Origin: Treponema sp. UBA4267
GTDB taxonomy: Bacteria > Spirochaetota > Spirochaetia > Treponematales > Treponemataceae
DNA length: 61,597 bases
Direction: 5' to 3'
Assembly: GCA_002395155.1 (NCBI GenBank)
Contig: DGWD01000024.1
Coordinates: 1-61,597, forward strand
Notes under the pieces: generated by a model
Database searches by the model: none
Told to the model about the DNA's origin: nothing
The model's input: only the letters and a program-made list of their open reading frames with translations
Shown here: positions 52,590 through 61,160 of the stretch, piece after piece
Position numbering within the stretch: position 1 is the first letter of the stretch
Layout of the letters: every line of letters starts with the position of its first letter
Program-made: the position numbers and the translations under genes

Positions 52590-54569
52590 TTAAAAGGAGA
52601 TTCTGTATCCTACACCACGTACAGTTTCAATCAATTTCTGATTATTTAATTTTTGCCTTAAAAGTCTGATGTGGACATCTAGAGTTCGACTTTCAATTTC
52701 CATATCATACTTCCAGACCGATTCAAGAATCTGTTCGCGACTAACAATTTGTCCTTTGTTTTCCATAAGTAAGGCAAGTAATTCATATTCTTTAGCAGCA
52801 AGCTGAACTTCTTTGCCAGAAACAAAGGCCTTTCTGCTTTTTGTATTTATAATTACATTTTGAGCACTTATAAGATTTTTTTCGGAGCCATCAGAAGGAA
52901 TAGAGTCCCCCAGATTTGGCTGAATAGCCTGAATAACCCCAAAAATACAATCTCCGGCCTTCTCAATTTTACGAACCAAATCCAAGTAATTCAGTTCAGC
53001 TTTTACATTGCTGCCGTTTTCAATTCGCTTTCGGCTGGCTTTTTTAAATTCCCGCTTAGTTCTGTCAATTTTATCTTCCACATCAGAAAGGCGAACTTTA
53101 TCAATTTCAGACAGACCCAGGGCTATATAAGTACAAGTCTGCTCATAAAAAATATGAACCTGATTAAAATAGTCAATTAATTCAGCTGTTTGATTTTTTA
53201 GTGATGATGACTCGGATTCCTTTTTGAACTTACAAAGTGAATGCATCATAGAACAGCATTCGTCACTTAAATCTTCAAGATTTTGAATAACGGAAATCAT
53301 ATTGGCATAATTGTTGCGGTCATCATGATTGGCACTTGGAAGACGGGAACATTTTTGCAAAAAATAAGAGATTTCATGATTCATTTCATCAACGTAATCT
53401 TCCCTTTCACTAATTTCTTCCGCTAGAGTTTCCAGACTGCCTTTTTTTTGATTAAGGCCTTGATTAAGTAAATCCATCATCTCCATTACGCGACCGGCCA
53501 TTTTAGTAATTTCTTTTTGAATCTGAAAGGCGTACAAATCTGTGCTTACATGATTTTTTGGCAGGATGATTGGGATTTTATAATGAGCATCTTTTTCTTT
53601 TTGGCTTTCCACAATCAATTTTTCTGTAATATGGGCAATCTGTTTTACAAAAGGCAGAAAAAGGATTGTGGCAGAAATATTAAAAACCGTATGCAGCATG
53701 GCAATATGACTTGTAATGTTTTGTGCAGGCTGGCCAGGAACAATAAAATCAATAAGATTTAGGAAAGGCTGGAAAAAGATTAAAGCCAGAAAAGTTCCAG
53801 TCACATTAAAAGCAACGTGGACAGCGGCAGTTCGTTTTGCATTAACGCTAGCTCCAAAAGATGACATTACAGCATCTACAGTTGAACCAATATTGCTTCC
53901 CAGAACCATTGCAGCTCCAAGTTCCCATGGCAGAGATCCATTTGCAGAAAGGGTCAGAACAATTGCTGTTGTGGCGGAAGATGAATGAATCAGGGCTGTA
54001 AAAACTGTACCAACCAAAACACCAAGCAAAAGCCCTGCGAAGTTTAAATCCTGAAATTTCTGAAGGAATGATACAGATTCAGGTTTTAGATTCATGGAAG
54101 TTTTGAGCAGGCCTAAAGCCATAAATAAAAGTGCAAAACCCATAAAACAGTCAGAAAAATTATGGATTTTGAATTTTTTGAAATATTTTAAGATGAAACC
54201 GAAGCCGAACAGAGGAATTGCCGCTGCTTCTACGCTAAAAGAAAAACCAAAAAGAGAAACAATCCAGGCTGTAACAGTAGTTCCGATATTTGCACCAAAA
54301 ATAATTCCAATGGCCTGAGTAAGACTGATAATTTCGGCATTTACAAAACTGACCACCATAACCGTAGTTGCACCGGAAGACTGAATTATTGCCGTAACCG
54401 CAAGGCCTGTAAGAACCGCAGTAAATCTGTTCCCCGAAATTTTATGGAGTAAGGACTGGAGGCTGTTCCCCGCCCCTTTTTGAATACCATTCGAAAGCAT
54501 CTCCATTCCAAAAAGCAGCAGACAAAGAGAACCAACAAATCCTAAAATCTGATTTATTACAGTTATCAT
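52590..54569 (-). CDS. Na+/phosphate cotransporter-PhoU-OmpR-type DNA-binding fusion
   Basis: One uninterrupted 659-residue frame has three parts. Residues 1-310 are a Na+/phosphate cotransporter II domain with the duplicated signature QSSGATT (63-69) and HSSSATT (195-201). Residues about 340-550 are helical and PhoU-like. Residues 567-659 are a complete OmpR/PhoB-type winged helix (KEYELLALLMENKG, SREQILESVWKYDMEIESRT, LDVHIRLLRQKL, ETVRGVGYRI). Transport and PhoU parts together are a known design (YjbB/NptA type); the DNA-binding end is not. The likely role is a membrane-tethered regulator coupling phosphate uptake to transcription. The promoter holds a Pho-box-like repeat. Confidence 0.92.
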   Translation of the reverse strand: MITVINQILGFVGSLCLLLFGMEMLSNGIQKGAGNSLQSLLHKISGNRFTAVLTGLAVTAIIQSSGATTVMVVSFVNAEIISLTQAIGIIFGANIGTTVTAWIVSLFGFSFSVEAAAIPLFGFGFILKYFKKFKIHNFSDCFMGFALLFMALGLLKTSMNLKPESVSFLQKFQDLNFAGLLLGVLVGTVFTALIHSSSATTAIVLTLSANGSLPWELGAAMVLGSNIGSTVDAVMSSFGASVNAKRTAAVHVAFNVTGTFLALIFFQPFLNLIDFIVPGQPAQNITSHIAMLHTVFNISATILFLPFVKQIAHITEKLIVESQKEKDAHYKIPIILPKNHVSTDLYAFQIQKEITKMAGRVMEMMDLLNQGLNQKKGSLETLAEEISEREDYVDEMNHEISYFLQKCSRLPSANHDDRNNYANMISVIQNLEDLSDECCSMMHSLCKFKKESESSSLKNQTAELIDYFNQVHIFYEQTCTYIALGLSEIDKVRLSDVEDKIDRTKREFKKASRKRIENGSNVKAELNYLDLVRKIEKAGDCIFGVIQAIQPNLGDSIPSDGSEKNLISAQNVIINTKSRKAFVSGKEVQLAAKEYELLALLMENKGQIVSREQILESVWKYDMEIESRTLDVHIRLLRQKLNNQKLIETVRGVGYRISF

Positions 54570-54614
54570 AATTTTTAATATAACTTCTAAAAAACCAAAA
54601 TGATAGAGATTTTA

Positions 54615-54631
54615 TGTTAATTGTATGTAAA
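54615..54631 (-). promoter_or_regulatory. Pho-box-like direct repeat before the transporter-regulator gene
   Basis: Read on the minus strand, TTTACA-TACAA-TTAACA is an 11-base direct repeat that fits the TTHACA-N5-TTHACA box bound by PhoP/PhoB-type winged helices. It lies 46 to 62 bases upstream of the start at 54569, a normal activator or repressor position. The obvious binder is the winged helix of the gene itself. Confidence 0.45.
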
Positions 54632-54689
54632 TTTTGAAACTTGAACACAGGAATGGAACAAAAACAAAAAAATCTGCTACTCTAAAGGT

Positions 54690-55238
54690 ATGGAACTTGC
54701 AGAAAAAACGGATTTACAAAAAATAATTCATCAAATACCGCCAGTCTGGAATTCTGAAAGTCAGGTTCTGATTCTTGGAACCATGCCTTCTCCCAAAAGC
54801 CGTGAAGCGGGATTTTTCTATATGCATCCTCAAAACAGATTCTGGAAAGTGCTGCCGGCCGTTTTTGGTGAGTCCCTGCACAATCCCAATAACTCTCCTG
54901 ACAGAGAGGCTGCAATTTCTGAACGTCGTGATTTTCTGCTTCGCTATCATATTGCTCTTTGGGACGTGCTTGCCAGCTGCCAGATTTCCGGCGCCGCAGA
55001 TTCTTCTATTAAAAATGCAATTCCTAACGACTTTGAAGAGCTCTTGGGGCATTCGAAAATCAAACGCCTTTTCTGCACAGGAAAAACTGCCTTTTCACTC
55101 TGGAAAAAAACTTGTGCAGAAAAATATGAAGAACGCTATCATCTGACAGTTGAATGCCTGCCTAGTACCAGTCCTGCAAATGCTGCCTGGTCGCTGGAAA
55201 AGTTGATTGAAGCTTATAAAGTGATTTATAAATTTTAA
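54690..55238 (+). CDS. Hypoxanthine-DNA glycosylase (uracil-DNA glycosylase superfamily 6)
   Basis: The 182-residue protein matches DNA-deoxyinosine glycosylases. The N-terminal motif LILGTMPSPKSREAGFFYMH and NRFWKVLPAVFGE are typical, with LWDVLASCQISGAADSSIKN in the middle and LPSTSPANAAWSLEKL near the end. It removes hypoxanthine formed by adenine deamination and starts base-excision repair. It stands alone, divergent from the transporter-regulator gene. Confidence 0.88.
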   Translation: MELAEKTDLQKIIHQIPPVWNSESQVLILGTMPSPKSREAGFFYMHPQNRFWKVLPAVFGESLHNPNNSPDREAAISERRDFLLRYHIALWDVLASCQISGAADSSIKNAIPNDFEELLGHSKIKRLFCTGKTAFSLWKKTCAEKYEERYHLTVECLPSTSPANAAWSLEKLIEAYKVIYKF

Positions 55239-55334
55239 AGGCTCCCGACAGACTTCCAAAGGCAAGCGGGCACGTCCTACAAATTTTCTAAATGCGTGCT
55301 ATAATTATACTAACAAACAAAATTGAGGCACCGA

Positions 55335-55781
55335 ATGGAAGTTTTCGAAATACTTAAAAACCTTCGCGAAAAAAATAATCTAACTCAGGAAGAAATGGCA
55401 AAGCGCGTAAACATTACAAGGCAGGCTGTGAGCCGCTGGGAAACCGGGGAGACACAACCGAATCCCGAAATGCTCAAGGTTCTTTCGCGCGAGTTTAATG
55501 TTTCTATAAATACGCTGCTGGGATCGCCGCGTCAGCTTTTCTGCCAGTGCTGCGGAATGCCTCTTACCGAAGATTCCATGATTAGCCGCGAGTCGGATAA
55601 CAGTTTTAACGAAGATTACTGCAAATGGTGCTATATGGACGGCGAGTTTATATATAAGCAGAAGGATTCGCTGATTGATTTTCTTTTGCAGCATATGCCG
55701 AATCCGCAGAATCAGAGTGATGATGAGCGCCGCAAATTGTACGACAGCATGCTCTCGCAGCTCAAGCACTGGAAGGAGTAA
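55335..55781 (+). CDS. XRE-type regulator with zinc-ribbon domain
   Basis: The start at 55335 follows GAGG; the alternative TTG at 55323 has none. The 148-residue protein has an XRE helix-turn-helix (about 1-60; NNLTQEEMAKRVNITRQAVS) and a zinc ribbon with Cys pairs in FCQCCGMPLTED and YCKWCYMDGEF. This fusion is a known family of small regulators. The gene is clearly more GC-rich than its neighbours, which suggests recent arrival or different selection. The target is unknown. Confidence 0.85.
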   Translation: MEVFEILKNLREKNNLTQEEMAKRVNITRQAVSRWETGETQPNPEMLKVLSREFNVSINTLLGSPRQLFCQCCGMPLTEDSMISRESDNSFNEDYCKWCYMDGEFIYKQKDSLIDFLLQHMPNPQNQSDDERRKLYDSMLSQLKHWKE

Positions 55782-55938
55782 TCTGCCGGCTACGTCGCCC
55801 TCATCCGTGCGTCTTCAAAAAGCAACAAGCTGTTTCTTTTTGCCTAACGTGCCCCGTGATATACTTATGTCATGTTCGGGCGGTTGCTGAGGCTCTCGAA
55901 GCATGTCCCGGGCATCTAAAAACTCAGGAGGACAAACC

Positions 55939-56490
55939 ATGCCAAGACCACATAACAAAGAAGACCTGCTCAAAGCAGCACAGGAAAATTATGAATCACT
56001 TATGAGCCTTATTGACGGACTTACTGAAAAGGAACTCAACACTCCATTTGATTTTTCAGGCCAGCCAAGCAAAAAAGAAGCTCACTGGAGCCGCGACAAA
56101 AATGTACGAGATGTTCTGATTCACCTCTACGAATGGCATCAGCTTTTACTGGATTTTCCAAAGAACAACAAAGGCGTAACCGACAAGAAATCCGCCATTG
56201 CATTTTTACCAGCCGACTATTCATGGAAAACTTACGGTGCAATGAATCAGATGTTCTGGAAGCGCCATCAGGAAACCAGCCTCGAAGCCGCAAAAGCAAT
56301 GTTCAAAAAAAGCCACTCTGATGCCATGAAGCTGATTGAAGGTTACAGCAACGAAGAACTTTTTACACAGGCCTACTTCCCATGGACAGGCAATGCGGCC
56401 CTCGGAGATTATTGCGTAAGCGATACTTCAAGTCACTACGCCTGGGCCATCAAAAAAATTAAGGCTCACAAGAAGAATTGCGGGAAATAA
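55939..56490 (+). CDS. ClbS/DfsB-family four-helix protein
   Basis: The start at 55939 follows AGGAGG; an in-frame ATG at 55903 has no ribosome site. The 183-residue product opens MPRPHNKEDLLKAAQENYES and contains RDVLIHLYEWHQLLLDF and SWKTYGAMNQMFW, the pattern of the ClbS/DfsB family, a DinB-like helical bundle. ClbS itself inactivates the genotoxin colibactin; most relatives have no known substrate. A very strong terminator follows. Confidence 0.88.
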   Translation: MPRPHNKEDLLKAAQENYESLMSLIDGLTEKELNTPFDFSGQPSKKEAHWSRDKNVRDVLIHLYEWHQLLLDFPKNNKGVTDKKSAIAFLPADYSWKTYGAMNQMFWKRHQETSLEAAKAMFKKSHSDAMKLIEGYSNEELFTQAYFPWTGNAALGDYCVSDTSSHYAWAIKKIKAHKKNCGK

Positions 56491-56590
56491 ATGATTAAGG
56501 AGGGGGAAGTCATTTTCCACTTGAACCTATTCAAAATATCCCTGATTATCCCTACTCCAAAACATATTCCAATTAGCAACATTCAAGGTT

Positions 56591-56626
56591 AACACTGATT
56601 AATTCTCGATAGAATTAATCAGTGTT
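56591..56626. terminator. Bidirectional terminator, 16-pair perfect hairpin
   Basis: AACACTGATTAATTCT (56591-56606) and AGAATTAATCAGTGTT (56611-56626) pair perfectly around CGAT, with T residues on one side and A residues on the other. It separates the convergent ClbS-like gene and the secreted-protein cluster. Confidence 0.9.
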
Positions 56627-56678
56627 TTCTTAGCATGATAGAAAATCAGATTTTGAAATTTGATTTTTTTTCGTAACT

Positions 56679-57431
56679 CTAATCAATTTCTATTTTATCA
56701 CAGTATAGTGCATCTGCCGAACCATAAATTTTTATTCCGTGTGCATAAACTCTTACCTTATGATTTTCATAAGACATAAGTTTACGAACGCTCTCAGCAG
56801 GAAAATTATAATAGATATTTAATACACCTCCATTTTTACCATAGATGATAAAGCACTGTTCGTCTATACCTGATAAATATGCATCTATTACAACTTTTTT
56901 ATTATAATACTGACTCTTAAAAGCGTAATATTCTGAAATAGTTATTGTTTGATACGATGCAGAAGAATTATTATTTTGAGATGTAGACTGTTGTGATTTC
57001 TGTTGCGGCTGAGAAGAACCTTGCCAGCCGCAACCAAGAGCTATTCGAGAATCAGCACGAATTTCGTTTATAAACTCCTGGACCGGGTAATGAGTAGATT
57101 TTGTTCCAGAAGTTACTATATCTATTCTTGGTGTACCATCGGGATTTCTTTTTTTGGGGTTAGCATGACTGTTATAAAGCATAATTGCAGAACCTGCATT
57201 ATTTTTATCAAATCTAGGAGCTTTGTGAAAATGTATTTGATATTCAATGCCTCTATTATCATATACATAATAAAATATTTCTGTATCCCCGCTCCAGTTT
57301 TCAGTTTTATTATACTCATACGACTTAAAAATCGACAGCACCTGATTGATTTCATCCTGCTCGGTGTCAGCATACACAGATGCAGTGAATACCAACAGAA
57401 ACAAACAGATTGACAGAAAGAACTTTTTCAT
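56679..57431 (-). CDS. Secreted protein with Gln/Ser linker and OB-like C-terminal domain
   Basis: The start was moved to 57431, behind GAGAG. The 250-residue protein has a signal peptide (1-21, MKKFFLSICLFLLVFTASVY then A) almost identical in style to the SprT-like protein at 2.4 kb. The first domain (about 25-140) is unassigned; a Gln/Ser/Asn linker follows (about 145-165); the C-terminal domain (about 168-250; YYNKKVVIDAYLSGIDEQCF) looks like an OB-type beta-barrel. No enzyme motif is seen. It follows another secreted gene 11 bases upstream, so they form an operon. Confidence 0.6.
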   Translation of the reverse strand: MKKFFLSICLFLLVFTASVYADTEQDEINQVLSIFKSYEYNKTENWSGDTEIFYYVYDNRGIEYQIHFHKAPRFDKNNAGSAIMLYNSHANPKKRNPDGTPRIDIVTSGTKSTHYPVQEFINEIRADSRIALGCGWQGSSQPQQKSQQSTSQNNNSSASYQTITISEYYAFKSQYYNKKVVIDAYLSGIDEQCFIIYGKNGGVLNIYYNFPAESVRKLMSYENHKVRVYAHGIKIYGSADALYCDKIEID

Positions 57432-57442
57432 ATTATTTCTCT

Positions 57443-57847
57443 CTACTTTATGCAATCTACGAGAGCCTTAAAGTAATTAATCATCTTTATGTACTCTCCT
57501 GGTAGTTCAAACCATCGATAGTAATAGAATGTATCAGCGAGGGCTTCTCTTAACGCTGTTTTACTGACCTCAACATCATTCGTAAAAAGAACAAAGACTC
57601 TCTCGTATTTTCCGTCATAACAAAGCAAATCCAAATCATTTGTGTTGTCGCTAAAAGTTTCTCCAATAAAACCTTCATAGTCGCCTTCATTGGCAACAAT
57701 GACGAACGCATTCCTATAGTTTTTCGATGTTTTGGAAACAGTGTTGTAAAATTCGGTCTCACTTTGAAAGTAGGTGTCAGCTACAGCCGTTCCTGCAACA
57801 GTCAAAGCAAGTACGAGAGTCAGAATAAATTTTTTAAGACCTTTCAT
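57443..57847 (-). CDS. Small secreted protein of unknown function
   Basis: The 134-residue protein has a signal peptide (1-23, MKGLKKFILTLVLALTVAGT then AVA). The mature part of about 110 residues contains DYEGFIGETFSDNTNDLDLL and YERVFVLFTNDVEVSKTALR, an alpha/beta pattern I cannot assign. It precedes the OB-like secreted gene by 11 bases. Confidence 0.6.
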   Translation of the reverse strand: MKGLKKFILTLVLALTVAGTAVADTYFQSETEFYNTVSKTSKNYRNAFVIVANEGDYEGFIGETFSDNTNDLDLLCYDGKYERVFVLFTNDVEVSKTALREALADTFYYYRWFELPGEYIKMINYFKALVDCIK

Positions 57848-57944
57848 ATTATTATCTCCTTGTTAGTTTTTCTTTAATTTTGAAATCAAAAAATACATTT
57901 TCTTCTTTTTTCTTTACATAACAAGTGTACGATGCAAAACAAGC

Positions 57945-59384
57945 TTACTCACCTGTATAATTGTAAGTCCACTTTATTTTTTTATTTTTAATTGTTCTGC
58001 CAGTATACTCCTCTGAATAAACAGGCCAGATTTGACGGTATGTTAACATATCTTCCGGTTCAACATTACTCAAAAAGTATTCAAGAGTTCCTCTATAATT
58101 TATAGTTTTAAGACTGCCACAACCTGCAAAAGCATATTTTCCTATTACAGTAATAGAAGAAGGAATTACAACAGTTTTCAGCTTTTTACAATCCTTAAAG
58201 CAATTCTCCGAAATTATTTCATATCCATCAGGAATCGTAATTGTCTCAACCTTTTTATCCCCTGTGTATGTATAAGTTTTTGCCTTTATTTCCTCTTCTG
58301 CAGCCTTTTTTGCAGCTTGCTCTGCGGCAAGTTTTTCCGCCTCAGCCGCTTCTTTCGCTTCACGCTCTTTTCGTTCTGCTTCTGCTTTTTGCTGCTTTAC
58401 AAACGGATTGTCGTTAATAACATCAATATCATTTTCAGCTGCAAGGATTTTCTTTGTATCAATTTTGAGGGATTTCATTTTTGGGAATGAAGCAAGCGGA
58501 TTTCTGTCCCAATAGCTCGTCTCTGGATCTCCATACCACAGGCTCACAGAAGAAAGTTTTACTTTTGCTTTGCCAGAGTCGATGATTTTCATTGTGGCCT
58601 GGTCTATGCCACGGAAAATATAAAAATCTCCTACGATTTCACGTTGTTCCTCATATTCTTTTGTAGAAGCAAGAATCTTTCCGTTCTCGTCTACGATAGA
58701 AACTTCGATATCATATAAGTCATGATTATATCCAGAAGAATACATAGTGGAAGGTACAGAATAGCCCTCATACTCCCCAAATCCATCATCAGGCACAAAA
58801 AGTGCAATTCCATCCCGCAAAAACTTTCCGTCTTTTTTTGCATCATCTGCCACAACAGATTTTCTTGGCCATTTTACAAGGGCATCCCAGTCCTTTCGAC
58901 GAACTTTTTCTAGACCAGAAAGTACTATGTCCTGTATTTTCTCTTCTTTTACAGACTTGCAACTAATCACAACATCAGCCTTGTAAGTTACAGTTCTTGT
59001 AGCCCTGTCAATGTCTCCTTTTTTGATTCCACGAACTTTGAATACCACAGGCGGATTTTCTGTAAAATACCGCTCAAAATCTTTTACAAGCAAAACCCAT
59101 TCGTCATAAATCGAAAATTCATCATATTCACTAAATCCAGGTTTACCGCTTCGTATAACTTCCTCAATTTTTTGAAAAGCTTCTATAGCTTCTTTTGATT
59201 TTTCGCTTTGTTCCGCTACTACTGCATCCCAATATGTGCCAAGTGCCGATGCATACATTTTTTTTGCTTCATAATCCTTTGCCTTTTTGAGCAGAGTCGT
59301 GTACTCCGCAGTCTGGGCAAACAAGGCACACCCCGCCACAAATACAAATACAACAGCAAGACCAACAATTTTTTTTAATTTCAT
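57945..59384 (-). CDS. Secreted or lipoprotein with coiled coil and BspA-like leucine-rich end
   Basis: The 479-residue protein begins MKLKKIVGLAVVFVFVAGCA: the Cys in VAGC could be a lipobox, or cleavage may fall after ALFA. An N-terminal part (about 25-110) looks like paired helices, the middle is beta-rich, residues about 330-370 are an Ala/Glu/Lys coiled coil, and the end (about 380-450) carries BspA-type leucine-rich repeats: IPDGYEIISENCFKDCKKL and IPSSITVIGKYAFAGCGSL. BspA-like repeats often act in adhesion. It heads a cluster of three secreted genes on the minus strand. Confidence 0.65.
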   Translation of the reverse strand: MKLKKIVGLAVVFVFVAGCALFAQTAEYTTLLKKAKDYEAKKMYASALGTYWDAVVAEQSEKSKEAIEAFQKIEEVIRSGKPGFSEYDEFSIYDEWVLLVKDFERYFTENPPVVFKVRGIKKGDIDRATRTVTYKADVVISCKSVKEEKIQDIVLSGLEKVRRKDWDALVKWPRKSVVADDAKKDGKFLRDGIALFVPDDGFGEYEGYSVPSTMYSSGYNHDLYDIEVSIVDENGKILASTKEYEEQREIVGDFYIFRGIDQATMKIIDSGKAKVKLSSVSLWYGDPETSYWDRNPLASFPKMKSLKIDTKKILAAENDIDVINDNPFVKQQKAEAERKEREAKEAAEAEKLAAEQAAKKAAEEEIKAKTYTYTGDKKVETITIPDGYEIISENCFKDCKKLKTVVIPSSITVIGKYAFAGCGSLKTINYRGTLEYFLSNVEPEDMLTYRQIWPVYSEEYTGRTIKNKKIKWTYNYTGE

Positions 59385-59522
59385 TACGGAAAACCTCCTT
59401 TAATCTTCTATTTTAAGCCAATTTTAACGAGGAGGAGTAGTCATTTAATGACCAAGTAACAAAAAAATTGAATTTTTTTGAATTTTTGCCAGAGATATCC
59501 TGAACCAAAGGAAAATCCCAAA

Positions 59523-60004
59523 TTACTCATTGCTACTTTCTAATTCTTTTCTGTATAAAATCGTGTAGATGATAATTCCGGTACACCAGAAAAATGTCGC
59601 CAAAAAACTGAAGAAAATCGCCATGCAAAGTGCTGGAACGTAAAGCATTGAGATAAAGTAGCCCGAAAAGCCAGCGATTGAGCCTGTCATGCTAATCAGA
59701 TTGTCATAGGATGCACGCGCTTCGCTTTTTTTGAAGAACCATGCCTTTGCACCTTCGAAAATCTTGTCGCTGATTCCGCCGAAAAAAAAATACATTCCCA
59801 TGCTCAAACCCCAGAAAATAAACATATTGAGCGTAGCTTCGGAATAGATGAAATAGAGTACGCTCGCAACTGCCTGCATCAGAAAGAACGGAAGCATGAG
59901 GGGAAGAAGCTTTTTGTTCCACTTTGACCACATAAAATCGAGCAAAAAGTCCCATTGTCGAGGCAATTGCAAATGATGCCAGAATCAGTTTTTTTTAATT
60001 TCAA
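59523..60004 (-). pseudogene. Four-helix membrane protein, apparently frameshifted twice
   Basis: The frame ending at 59523 gives 149 residues of hydrophobic sequence but opens without a convincing start. A GGAGG site (60019-60015) precedes TTG at 60004, which reads MKLKKN and stops. Reducing the A8 run (T8 at 59989-59996) by one gives MKLKKLILASFAIASTMG; reducing the T5 run (A5 at 59944-59948) by one then joins LLLDFMWSKWNKKLLPLM. So two one-base expansions in homopolymers would restore a full protein of about 160 residues. Family unknown. Real decay or sequence error both fit. Confidence 0.5.
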
Positions 60005-60138
60005 TTGTAGAATTCCTCCAAGTTTTATCGTCCTCCGACATATTTATGCCTAGTGTACAATAGGCATAAAATTCAAAAAATCTTGCTTGAGAAAAATATA
60101 AATTTACCTTTCTCTTATTTAAGAAATTACCTGTTTTC

Positions 60139-60167
60139 TTGACATAAAAATTGTACAATAGTACAAT
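60139..60167 (+). promoter_or_regulatory. Consensus promoter with embedded operator for the toxin-antitoxin module
   Basis: TTGACA (60139-60144), a 17-base spacer and TACAAT (60162-60167) form an excellent promoter. ATTGTAC-AATA-GTACAAT (60150-60167) is a perfect inverted repeat covering the spacer and -10 box, as expected for autoregulation. Transcription should start at or beside the ATG (60174), so the mRNA looks leaderless. Confidence 0.7.
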
Positions 60168-60173
60168 TGTATT

Positions 60174-60563
60174 ATGAGTGAATTAGTAATTGATGCCTCA
60201 TGCATTCTTGAATTTCTCTTGAATCAAACCAACAAAGACTCTGTTGTAAAGACTGTTGGTTCGGCTCGTCTTGTTGCACCAAGTTGTTTACCATTTGAAA
60301 TTGGAAATGCACTAAGTAAACTTATTAAACGCAAATTGATTTCCATTTATGATGGAGTTTCGGTATATCATGAGTTTGCAAGAATTCCAATGAGGATGAT
60401 GGAGCTGGATATTCCGAATGCTATTGTAATTGCCGGAGAAACAGAATCTTACGCTTATGATTCATATTACATTTCATTGGCAAAGCAGCTGTCCCTACCT
60501 TTGTATACAATGGATGGAACAATGAAAACAAATGCCGTTTCGCGAGGTGTCGCATGCTTGTAG
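60174..60563 (+). CDS. PIN-domain toxin (VapC-like)
   Basis: The 129-residue protein has the PIN-domain acidic residues: Asp in MSELVIDASCILEFLL, Glu in PFEIGNALSKLIKRK, Asp in ESYAYDSYYISLAKQL and Asp in LYTMDGTMK. VapC toxins are ribonucleases cutting tRNA or rRNA. No ribosome site precedes the ATG. The stop overlaps the antitoxin gene by 10 bases. Having the toxin first is the reverse of the usual order. Confidence 0.88.
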   Translation: MSELVIDASCILEFLLNQTNKDSVVKTVGSARLVAPSCLPFEIGNALSKLIKRKLISIYDGVSVYHEFARIPMRMMELDIPNAIVIAGETESYAYDSYYISLAKQLSLPLYTMDGTMKTNAVSRGVACL

Positions 60564-60775
60564 TAACATATTCCGAAGCAAGACAGAATTTCGCTTCTGT
60601 TCTGGACAAATCAAAAAACGATGGAGCCGTCCTTGTAAAACGAGCAGACGGCTCTGTCTTCCGTATTTCCCCTGAAACTTCGGAATCGTCACCATTTGCA
60701 GGAATCAAAACACTTTTTGATATCAGACATGAAGATATTATGCAGTCGCTCAGAGAAAGCAGGGAAGAAAACTAA
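60554..60775 (+). CDS. Phd/YefM-type antitoxin
   Basis: The 73-residue protein opens MLVVTYSEARQNFASVLDKS, the DNA-binding fold of Phd/YefM antitoxins, and has an acidic, presumably flexible end (MQSLRESREEN) that would wrap the toxin. AGGTG inside the toxin gene is the likely ribosome site. It should neutralise the PIN toxin and, with it, repress the promoter at 60139-60167. Confidence 0.85.
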   Translation: MLVVTYSEARQNFASVLDKSKNDGAVLVKRADGSVFRISPETSESSPFAGIKTLFDIRHEDIMQSLRESREEN

Positions 60776-60803
60776 AAAGCCGTAACTTTATTTTTGTGTT
60801 CTA

Positions 60804-61160
60804 TTATTTCTGATTCCCGCCCATTCCCCAGTTTTCCAGAGGAGGTTCATTCATCACAACAAAAACATCTGTAGCCACTATCCCCAGTTTTTCACACAAC
60901 AACCCGGTGATTTTTTCAATGGCAGTTTTTTTCTGTTCGCGCGTTCTTCCCGGGAAAATCGTGAGTTCTATAATCATAAAGTTTTCGGTTTTACCTTCGG
61001 GGGCTTCCCAGTTAGTCTTATCAAACTCTTCGATCCGCTGGAACCTGTCCCAATCGGCAATTTCAAAGGCGTCAATTAGGCCTTGGTGAATACAATCAAA
61101 AAGAGTCTTCTTAAATTCGGGAGTTTTCCTGGCCAGCATGTTAACTTTTACTAAGGGCAT
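60804..61160 (-). CDS. Tautomerase-family protein
   Basis: The start is placed at 61160, giving MPLVKVNMLARKTPEFKK. Processing of the Met exposes Pro1, the catalytic base of the 4-oxalocrotonate tautomerase family. The 118-residue length fits the YusQ-like long group, with WDRFQRIEEFDKTNWE and FPGRTREQKKTAIEKIT. The longer frame to 61271 is not conserved. It overlaps the end of the PfkB kinase gene by 20 bases, so the two are an operon; the substrate is unknown. Confidence 0.85.
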   Translation of the reverse strand: MPLVKVNMLARKTPEFKKTLFDCIHQGLIDAFEIADWDRFQRIEEFDKTNWEAPEGKTENFMIIELTIFPGRTREQKKTAIEKITGLLCEKLGIVATDVFVVMNEPPLENWGMGGNQK

